5,879 bases of DNA from DASUSF01 sp036375275 (GTDB lineage Bacteria > Pseudomonadota > Alphaproteobacteria > Geminicoccales > Geminicoccaceae), in the NCBI GenBank assembly GCA_036375275.1, contig DASUSF010000290.1, positions 1-5,879 of the forward strand. Direction: 5' to 3'. A program made the translations under genes and the position numbers. Positions 1 to 5,534 of this stretch are shown here, piece by piece. The notes under the pieces were generated by a model, which worked only from the letters and a program-made list of their open reading frames with translations, ran no database searches and had not been told where the DNA came from. The stretch's first letter is position 1. The number at the start of each line of letters is the position of its first letter.

Positions 1-163
1 CCTGGCTGGCGAGCCAGGCCTTGACCCGCTTGGCGTGGTGGACCTTCAGGTTGTCGACGATCAAGAACACCTTCTGCTCGCCGTCCTTGGTCAGGCGGCG
101 AAGAAAGGCGATGAGGAGCATGCATCGTTGCGCCTCATCTAGCGCGATGAAGATCGGGCAGCG
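1..163 (-). pseudogene. IS630-family transposase remnant (5' part missing, runs off left edge)
   Basis: The minus strand reads in one open frame from a stop codon at 164-166 to the window edge. It contains the stretch FLRRLTKDGEQKVFLIVDN followed by LKVHHAKRVKAWLA. This is the conserved core of IS630-family DDE transposases: the Asp of VDN is the second residue of the catalytic triad, and the N-x3-HH and KAWLA signatures follow it. The third acidic residue would lie beyond base 1. Upstream of about residue MLLIAF the similarity fades, and the in-frame stop at 164-166 leaves no room for the N-terminal helix-turn-helix domain or the first catalytic Asp, which would need several hundred more bases. 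The left flank is therefore a truncated or decayed insertion sequence. Whether the part outside the window is complete cannot be seen. The family call is firm; the exact right boundary is uncertain. Confidence 0.8.
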
Positions 164-189
164 TTAACCTCCAGCTCGTCCAAAGCCTT

Positions 190-232
190 ATCCGGACGAC
201 GATCGCCAGACGGCGATCGCGTCTAATCGGAT
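190..232 (-). terminator. 43-nt imperfect palindrome, possible terminator of the operon
   Basis: Two arms can pair over 17 base pairs: 190-198 with 220-223 plus 228-232, and 200-207 with 212-219. The loop is AGAC, with a 1-nt bulge (199) on one side and a 4-nt bulge (224-227) on the other. The inner stem CGATCGCC/GGCGATCG is perfect. It begins 15 nt beyond the stop codon of the PQQ-type gene, the last gene of the run, which is where a terminator would sit. There is no run of T after the stem on the minus strand, so a classical intrinsic terminator is not proven. It could instead be a repetitive extragenic palindrome, an mRNA-stabilising 3' hairpin or part of a mobile element. The pairing itself is directly visible; the function is inferred. 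Confidence 0.5.
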
Positions 233-247
233 GCTGCGCTAGGCGCA

Positions 248-1666
248 TCAGCGCGCTTCGGTCGGGACCAGCTTCCACAGCTTGCCGGTCTGGCCGACCG
301 GGATGCCTTGGGCGGTGGTCAGGAGGTAGAGCTCGCCCTCGGCATCCTCGCCCAGCGTGTGCAGGCGCTGGTCGACCTGGATCAGGGGCAGGGGACCCCA
401 AAGCGCGTCCCAGGAGGACGGCGGCGTGGCGACGAACACCTGCCCGGATGGCCTCTCCAGGACCGTGCTGAAGTCGCCGAAGACCATCCGGCCGTACAGG
501 TCGGGGAGCGCCGAGCCCCGGTAGATGAAGCCGCCGACGGTCGCCGTGCCCATCGGCTCCGCCCGGACCCTCGCTTCGGCGCGCTTGACCGACCAGTTCG
601 GGTACTCGACGACCGGCGCCTGGATCGCTTCGCCGAGCGGGCCGTGGCGCGGGCATTCGTCCGGCGGGTCGAACGCGCGCGCCCGGTCGTAGCAGTGGGT
701 GCCCTCGCGGATCGCCCAGCCGTAGTTGCCGGGCCGGTCGACCAGGTAGATCGTCTCCCAGAACGATTCGGCCGTCCCGGAGACGAACAGGTCGCCGTTG
801 CCGATCCGGTCGAACGCGATCCGGAACGGGTTGCGGAAGCCCCAGGCCCAGATCTCGGGGCGGCCGACCTCGCCGTCCTGGAAGGGGTTGGTCGGGGGGA
901 TCGCATAGCCGGGATGCCCCGAATCCACGTCGAGCCGGAGGATCTTGCCGTAGAGCAGGCGGAGGTCCTGGGCGTAGCGGTCGTAGTGGTGGAAGCGCTC
1001 GGGGATCGTGAACGGGTCCTCGGGGATCGCCTCGATGTGCCGGTTCGGATCGTCGGTTGCGGCCGGCGGCGGGACGTAGATGTCCGGCACGCCGTGGACC
1101 CCACCGCCGTCGCCGAACCCCACGTAGAGGTAGCCGTCGGGGCCGAAGGCGAGCCCGCCGCCGTTGTGCTTCCGGTTGACCCAGTCGAGCTCGAGGAGGA
1201 CGCGCTCGGAGCCCGGCTCGGCGCGGTTCGGGTCATCGTTCGAGACCCGGAATTCGGACAGCCGCCGGGTGTAGGCGGTCTTGCCGGTGAAGGTCGATCC
1301 GGGCCGGAGCTTCGAGCTGTAGTTCACGTAGAACCGGCCGTTCTCGGCGAAGTTCGGGTGGAACGCGAGGCCGAGCAGGCCCCGCTCGTCGAAGCCCTGC
1401 TCGAGCGTGACCATCCGGTCCCGGAGATCCAGGAACGGCGCTTCCAGGCGCGCGCCGTCGGCATCGATGACGTAGACCTCGCCCGCCTGCTCGCCGACGA
1501 AGCGGCGCCCGCTGCCGTCGTCCGGCGCAACCAGGAACACCGGCGCGTTGAAGCCTTCGGCCACCAGCTCCAGCGCCACTTCCGGTAGCGGCGCACGAGC
1601 ATTGGCAGCGCTCATCTGCCCCATAGCGCCGAACGCCATGGCCATCGCAGCCAAAAGAGCGCGCAT
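248..1666 (-). CDS. Secreted PQQ-dependent sugar dehydrogenase-like protein (glucose/sorbosone dehydrogenase family)
   Basis: This 472-residue protein is predicted to be a six-bladed beta-propeller of the glucose/sorbosone dehydrogenase family, whose members oxidise aldose sugars in the periplasm with PQQ and Ca2+. Residues 1-25 form a signal peptide (MRALLAAMAMAFGAMGQMSA then ANARA), so the product is exported. Family hallmarks are GLLGLAFHPNF (96-106), HNGGGLAFGPDGYLYVGFGDGG (from H168, the likely catalytic base), LLYGKILRLDVD (237-248), EIWAWGFRNPFR (271-282, with the PQQ-contacting Arg likely R278), GNYGW (313-317) and VGGFIYRG (377-384). C325 and C338 could form a disulfide. Two features are odd: about 40 extra residues after GFGDGG (191-231), and no D-x-G-Q type loop where the Ca2+/PQQ site normally lies (GTAES, 297-301). 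The ATG at 1666 is preceded by AAGGAAG with 5 nt spacing. It lies 59 nt downstream of ohr. The family is sure; true PQQ-dependent activity and substrate are not. Confidence 0.88.
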   Translation of the reverse strand: MRALLAAMAMAFGAMGQMSAANARAPLPEVALELVAEGFNAPVFLVAPDDGSGRRFVGEQAGEVYVIDADGARLEAPFLDLRDRMVTLEQGFDERGLLGLAFHPNFAENGRFYVNYSSKLRPGSTFTGKTAYTRRLSEFRVSNDDPNRAEPGSERVLLELDWVNRKHNGGGLAFGPDGYLYVGFGDGGGVHGVPDIYVPPPAATDDPNRHIEAIPEDPFTIPERFHHYDRYAQDLRLLYGKILRLDVDSGHPGYAIPPTNPFQDGEVGRPEIWAWGFRNPFRIAFDRIGNGDLFVSGTAESFWETIYLVDRPGNYGWAIREGTHCYDRARAFDPPDECPRHGPLGEAIQAPVVEYPNWSVKRAEARVRAEPMGTATVGGFIYRGSALPDLYGRMVFGDFSTVLERPSGQVFVATPPSSWDALWGPLPLIQVDQRLHTLGEDAEGELYLLTTAQGIPVGQTGKLWKLVPTEAR

Positions 1667-1725
1667 CGTCTTCCTTTCCGATCTCGATCCGCCGAGCCCG
1701 ACGACCGCCGGCGCGGTTGGCGCGG

Positions 1726-2148
1726 CTACTCGACCCGGACCGCCACCTTGACGTTGCCCCGGACCGCGCGCGAATAGGGACAGATCCCCTCGTGCGCGGC
1801 CCGGGCGAGCGCCTCGGCCTCGGCGCGATCGACACCGTCCAGGTCGACCGCGAGCGCGATTTCGAGGTGGAAGAAGCCGTCCTCGCGCCGGCCGATGCCG
1901 ACCGTGGCGGTGACCGAAGACCCGGCGAGCTTCACCTTGCGTTCCCGGGCCGCGCGCAGGATCGCGTTCTCGAAGCAGGCGGCGTAGCCGGCGGCGAACA
2001 GCTGCTCGGGGTTGGTCGTCCCAGGCCGACCGGGCCCGCCCAGCTCCTTCGGCATCGAGAGCGGCAGGTCGAGGACCCCGTCCTTGGAGCGGACGTGGCC
2101 TTGGCGCCCGCCGGATGAGGTCACGGTCGTCGTGTATTGAGCGTTCAT
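1726..2148 (-). CDS. ohr: Organic hydroperoxide resistance protein (Ohr, OsmC superfamily)
   Basis: This 140-residue protein has the usual length of Ohr, a cytoplasmic thiol peroxidase that reduces organic and fatty-acid hydroperoxides to alcohols, using lipoylated proteins as electron donor in studied members. The two reactive cysteines are visible: C58 in FAAGYAACFENA (peroxidatic) and C123 in ICPYSRAVRGN (resolving). R20 and E49 (in TNPEQLF) match the Arg and Glu that position the peroxidatic Cys. The motif MPKELGG-GRPGTTNPEQLFAAGY is typical of Ohr and differs from OsmC, making the subgroup call firm. The ATG at 2148 follows AGGAG with 5 nt spacing; the stop is TAG. It begins 36 nt after the ThDP enzyme and ends 59 nt before the PQQ-type gene. 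Ohr genes are often monocistronic or paired with the MarR-type repressor OhrR; no OhrR is seen here, so control by the upstream GntR regulator through a shared transcript is likely. Nothing appears broken. Confidence 0.95.
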   Translation of the reverse strand: MNAQYTTTVTSSGGRQGHVRSKDGVLDLPLSMPKELGGPGRPGTTNPEQLFAAGYAACFENAILRAARERKVKLAGSSVTATVGIGRREDGFFHLEIALAVDLDGVDRAEAEALARAAHEGICPYSRAVRGNVKVAVRVE

Positions 2149-2184
2149 GAGTGCTCCTGCTTGCGGTCCTCGTCGCGCGAACAG

Positions 2185-3918
2185 CTACGGCCGACGGCGG
2201 CGCTGCTCGGCCTCGTCCCAGGCGGTGAGCGGCTGGTAGTCCGGGACGAACCCGAGCCCCTTCCTGGCGTCCGACGAGACGACGGTCTGCGAGGTGACCA
2301 CGTCGACCACCGCCGGGGCATTCTCGAGAGCACGCGCGAGCGCGCCGGCGAGGTCGTCCGGGTCCTCGACCCGCTCGCCGTGGGCGCCGAGCGCCCGCGC
2401 CATGGCGGCGTAGTCGGAGTGGCGGAGGGTGGTCCCGACCACCCGGCCGCCGTAGTTCATCTCCTGGTCCAGGCGCTCGATGTTCCAGGCAGCGTTGTTG
2501 GAGACGACGAACACCGCCTTGGCGCCGTGCCGGACGGCGGTGTCGATCTCCATCGCATTGATGCCGAAGGCGCCGTCGCCGTTGACCCCGATCACCTGGC
2601 GCTCCGGGTGAGCGAGCGCGGCGGCGACGGCGAACGGCACGCCGACGCCGAGGCAGCCGAAGGCACCGGCGTCCATGTAGGTCCGGGCCTCCAGCCCGAC
2701 CCGGGCGAAGCTCAGGAGGTCGCCGCCATCGGCGATGGCGATGTAGTCGGGGTCGGCCACTTCGCGAATCGCCTCGAAGATCTGCGCCGGATGGACCTTG
2801 CCGTCGTCCCCGCGCTTGGGCGCCGCCTTCCTCGCCTCCGGGGCGGACCGCTCGAGATGGCGCTTGCGGAGGTTCTGGGTCCACTCCGTATCCACCGCGG
2901 GCTTCCGGTTGCCGCACGCCGCGACCAGGGCATCGAGCGCGAGCGCGGGCGTCGCCAGGAGCTCGGGCGTGCCCCGGCGGTTGTCGACCAGCTCGCCCGC
3001 GGTGTCGGCGATGCGGAGGAAGCGCGCGTTCGGGAACACCGCCGGCGAGCCGTAGCCCATCTGGTAGTCGAGCTTCCGGCCGATCACCAGGACCACGTCC
3101 GCCTCCGTCATCGCGACCCCGCGCATCGCGCCGACGAGCGAGGGGTGGCCGGCCGGGACGAGGCCGCGGCTCTCCTGGGTGTCGAGGTAGACGGCACCGC
3201 TCACGTCGAGAAACTGGACCAGCTCATGGGCCGCGCCGCGCGCCCCGCGGCCGGTCACGACCAGCGGCCGCTTCGCGCTCCACAGCACCTCGACGGCTGC
3301 CGCGACCGCCTCGGGGTCGGGCACGATCCGGCGCGGCGGCTTCGGCTGCAGCCACTCGTCCAGAACCAGCTGCGGCGGGACGTGCGTCCTGAGCACGTCG
3401 GTCGGGATCTCGAGGTAGACGGGCCCGGGCTCGCCGAGGTCGCCCAAGGCGCGCGCGACCGCCTCGTCGAGCTCCCGGATCACCTGTTCGGCGACCCGGG
3501 CAGTGCGCGCCTGACGGGTCACCGGCCGGAGGATGTCGACGTGCGGGATGTCCTGGAGCGGCCCCATGTTGGCCTGGGGGCGCGAGGTGCAGCCGCCGAT
3601 CAGAAGCACTGGCGCGCGCGCCAGCGAGGCATTGGCGATCGCGGTGACGCAGTTGGTGACGCCTGGCCCCGCGGTCGCCATGGCGACCCCGAGCGTGCTC
3701 GTGAGCTCGGCGTGGGCGTGCGCCATGTGCACGGCCGCGCCCTCGTCCCGGACGTCGACGATGCGGATGCCGAGACGGGCGACGTGGTCCCAGATCGGCT
3801 GGATGTGGCCGCCCTGCAGGCCGAAGATGCGGTCGACGCCGCGCGCCTGGAGAAAGCGCGCGATCCATGCGGCGCACGCCTGCTCGTCCTGGTTCAAGTC
3901 GTTGACCGGCGCCGCCAT
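2185..3918 (-). CDS. Thiamine-diphosphate enzyme, ILVBL/HACL2-like (putative 2-hydroxyacyl-CoA lyase; often annotated as acetolactate synthase)
   Basis: This 577-residue protein has the full three-domain plan of ThDP enzymes: N-terminal pyrimidine-binding domain (about 10-180) with the catalytic Glu E59 in VRDEGAAVHMA, a central domain (about 195-335), and a C-terminal pyrophosphate domain (about 385-540) with the Mg-ThDP motif GDGAFG (447-452) through NN (474-475). Several signatures match, from memory, human ILVBL/HACL2, which cleaves 2-hydroxyacyl-CoA to an aldehyde and formyl-CoA: GGHIQP (36-41), DGGD (397-400), DAGAFGCLGVGVPFA (416-430), GDGAFG..AMEIDTAVRH (447-464), and N-A-A-W-N-I-E-R (475-482). 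The GMVxQWQ segment that follows NN in biosynthetic acetohydroxyacid synthases is absent, and no ilvN small subunit gene is nearby. The ATG at 3918 is preferred over an in-frame GTG at 3927 because GAGGGAG (3927-3933) lies 8 nt before the ATG but overlaps the GTG. It starts 36 nt after the acyl-CoA ligase. Alternatives are another C-C lyase or carboligase of the family. Family certain, reaction inferred. Confidence 0.85.
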   Translation of the reverse strand: MAAPVNDLNQDEQACAAWIARFLQARGVDRIFGLQGGHIQPIWDHVARLGIRIVDVRDEGAAVHMAHAHAELTSTLGVAMATAGPGVTNCVTAIANASLARAPVLLIGGCTSRPQANMGPLQDIPHVDILRPVTRQARTARVAEQVIRELDEAVARALGDLGEPGPVYLEIPTDVLRTHVPPQLVLDEWLQPKPPRRIVPDPEAVAAAVEVLWSAKRPLVVTGRGARGAAHELVQFLDVSGAVYLDTQESRGLVPAGHPSLVGAMRGVAMTEADVVLVIGRKLDYQMGYGSPAVFPNARFLRIADTAGELVDNRRGTPELLATPALALDALVAACGNRKPAVDTEWTQNLRKRHLERSAPEARKAAPKRGDDGKVHPAQIFEAIREVADPDYIAIADGGDLLSFARVGLEARTYMDAGAFGCLGVGVPFAVAAALAHPERQVIGVNGDGAFGINAMEIDTAVRHGAKAVFVVSNNAAWNIERLDQEMNYGGRVVGTTLRHSDYAAMARALGAHGERVEDPDDLAGALARALENAPAVVDVVTSQTVVSSDARKGLGFVPDYQPLTAWDEAEQRRRRP

Positions 3919-3926
3919 TGGCTTCA

Positions 3927-3933
3927 CTCCCTC
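3927..3933 (-). promoter_or_regulatory. Ribosome binding site fixing the ThDP enzyme start
   Basis: On the minus strand the bases read GAGGGAG, a strong Shine-Dalgarno match. The distance to the ATG at 3916-3918 is 8 nt. The competing in-frame GTG at 3925-3927 shares its first base with this motif and could not be initiated from it, so the shorter reading of the protein (MAAPVNDL...) is the likely one. Confidence 0.7.
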
Positions 3934-3954
3934 GGTTCGTCGGGTGGGGTGGGA

Positions 3955-5520
3955 TCAGTCGCCTGCCCGGGTCGCGAGCATGGCCCGGAGCTCGCGATGC
4001 AGGATCTTGCCGGTCGCGGTCCGCGGCATGTCCTCTTCGCGCATGAAGGAGAGCGAGCGCGGGCGCTTGTAGCCGGCGACCCGTGACCGGCAGAAGTCGA
4101 GCAGCTCGGCTTCGTCCGCGCTCGCGCCGTCGTGCAGCACGACCACTGCGTGGACCCGCTCGCCCCACTTGTCGTCGGGCAGGCCGATGACGGCGGCGTC
4201 CTTCACCTTCGGGCACGCGCAGATCGCCGCCTCCACCTCGGAGGGGTAGATGTTCTCGCCGCCGGAGATGATCATGTTCTTCTTGCGGTCGATCAGGCGG
4301 ATGTAGCCGTCGCCGTCGCGGACCGCCATGTCGCCGACCGTGCAGTAGTCGCCCCTGAACGCCTCCGCCGTCTTGTCCGGCCGCTTCCAGTAGCCGTCGA
4401 AGGTGTAGGCGTTGCAGGAGAAGAGCTCGCCCGGCTCCCCATCCGGCACCTCGGCGCCGTCATCGTCGAGCATCCGGATCGGGGCGGAGCCGACGCACTC
4501 GCGGCCGACCGTGCCGAGGTGGGTGAACTGCTCGTCCGGGTGGAGCATCGTGACCCAGCCCGCCTCGCTCGAGCCGTACAGCTCGAACAGGCCGGAGTTC
4601 GGGAACATCTCCATGACCGCGCGCTTGGTCTCGGCGCGGGCCGGTGCGGACGAGATCATGAGCTTGGCGACGCGGCCGACGTCGTGCCGGGCGCGCTCGG
4701 CCGCCGGCACGTCCAGCATCATGCTGTAGTGCGTGGGGACGAGGGAGGTGAAGGTCGCGCCGCTCTCACCGAGCGCCCGCAGGCAGTGCGCCGGATCGAA
4801 GCTCTTGCGGGAATAGATGCTGGTCGTCCCACCGCAGTAGCTGAACGCGCCGAAGAAGTTGACCGAGTTGGCGTGGCACATCGGCATGACCAGGAGCGCG
4901 TCGTCGTTGCGGTGGATGCCGAGCTCGATCTCGGTGACCAGAGAGAGCAGCGCCGTGGCCTTATGGCTGCGGATGACGCCCTTCGGGTTGCCGGTGGTGC
5001 CCGAGGTGTACATCAGCGTCCAGGGGTCGCCGGGCCCGACCGCCTGGTCGGGCTCGGCATCGCTCGCGTGGGCGAGCAGCTCCTCGTAGCCACGCCAGCC
5101 GGCCGGGCAGGTGGCGGCGCCGAAATGGATGTAGTTCTCCGCCGCCATCGAGAGGCTGCCCCGGGCCTCCTCGATCACGCCGTGCAGCCCGTCCTGGGCG
5201 ATGACCGCGGCCGCCTCGGCGTCCTCGACCACGAAGACGACCTCGGCCGCGACCAGGCGGAAGTTGATCGGCACCACGATCACCCCGGCCTTGGCCGCCG
5301 CCGCGTAGATCTCGGCCCACTCGACGCAGTTGTAGGCGAGCACCGCGACCCGATCGCCCTTGGCGAGGCCGAGGCCGGGAAAGGCGTTGGCGAGCCGGCA
5401 GGCGCGCCGGTTCCATTCCAGGAACGTCATCGAGCGTTCGAGATCGCGCGCCCCGGTCTTGTCCGGCTGCAGCCGGGCATGCACACCGAGCATCTGCCCG
5501 AGCGTCATGAGCTCGTTCAT
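3955..5520 (-). CDS. Acyl-CoA ligase (AMP-forming, FadD/class I adenylate-forming family)
   Basis: This 521-residue protein is a complete class I adenylate-forming enzyme that would activate a carboxylic acid with ATP and then load it on CoA, in the cytoplasm. The core motifs are all present: P-loop YTSGTTGNPKG (171-181), the aromatic/acyl-site motif ELYGSSEAG (313-321), the ribose-binding Asp D397 in TVGDMA, the hinge DRKKNMIISGGENIYPSEVE (411-430), and the catalytic Lys K505 in PRTATGKILHREL near the C terminus. The N domain ends near 410 and the C-terminal lid follows. Length and motifs fit medium- or long-chain fatty acyl, or branched and hydroxy acyl, CoA ligases; the chain specificity cannot be read here. 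The ATG at 5520 is preceded by six G (5529-5534) at 8 nt spacing; a GTG at 5529 and the upstream extension toward 5703 are rejected because they lack a site or overlap the regulator. It starts 13 nt after gntR and ends 36 nt before the ThDP enzyme. Confidence 0.93.
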   Translation of the reverse strand: MNELMTLGQMLGVHARLQPDKTGARDLERSMTFLEWNRRACRLANAFPGLGLAKGDRVAVLAYNCVEWAEIYAAAAKAGVIVVPINFRLVAAEVVFVVEDAEAAAVIAQDGLHGVIEEARGSLSMAAENYIHFGAATCPAGWRGYEELLAHASDAEPDQAVGPGDPWTLMYTSGTTGNPKGVIRSHKATALLSLVTEIELGIHRNDDALLVMPMCHANSVNFFGAFSYCGGTTSIYSRKSFDPAHCLRALGESGATFTSLVPTHYSMMLDVPAAERARHDVGRVAKLMISSAPARAETKRAVMEMFPNSGLFELYGSSEAGWVTMLHPDEQFTHLGTVGRECVGSAPIRMLDDDGAEVPDGEPGELFSCNAYTFDGYWKRPDKTAEAFRGDYCTVGDMAVRDGDGYIRLIDRKKNMIISGGENIYPSEVEAAICACPKVKDAAVIGLPDDKWGERVHAVVVLHDGASADEAELLDFCRSRVAGYKRPRSLSFMREEDMPRTATGKILHRELRAMLATRAGD

Positions 5521-5528
5521 CCTCTTCA

Positions 5529-5534
5529 CCCCCC
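5529..5534 (-). promoter_or_regulatory. G-run ribosome binding site of the ligase, overlapping the regulator stop codon
   Basis: On the minus strand the sequence TAGGGGGG places a run of six G directly on the stop codon TAG (5534-5536) of the upstream regulator gene; the G of TAG is the first of the run. The ligase ATG follows after 8 nt. This arrangement suggests that ribosomes finishing the regulator help start ligase translation. It is a less typical site than AGGAGG, but no better one is present near this ATG. Confidence 0.55.

Noticed and set aside
1667..1725. The 59-nt gap between ohr and the PQQ-type gene as a possible internal promoter or terminator.
   Set aside because: No convincing -35/-10 pair or stable hairpin was seen; only short GC-rich near-repeats.
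1667..2917. An 889-residue minus-strand reading that would fuse a long Arg/Gly/Pro-rich N-terminal part to the PQQ-type protein.
   Set aside because: The upstream part overlaps ohr and the ThDP gene in another frame and is low-complexity. The real start at 1666 has a good ribosome binding site and begins a signal peptide.
2185..3918. Biosynthetic acetolactate synthase large subunit (ilvB).
   Set aside because: The AHAS segment after the ThDP motif is missing, no small subunit or ilvC gene is nearby, and the neighbours are acyl-CoA and peroxide genes. It was kept only as a less likely alternative.
2149..3954. The two spacers on either side of the ThDP gene are both exactly 36 nt (2149-2184 and 3919-3954).
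   Set aside because: Their sequences show no similarity by eye, so equal length is taken as coincidence.
2137..4086. A 649-residue open frame on the plus strand, and similar long plus-strand frames at 308-1588 and 4132-5565.
   Set aside because: They lie antisense to well-supported genes. Their translations are dominated by Arg, Ala, Gly, Val, Asp and His with no recognisable domain, as expected from GC-biased third codon positions.
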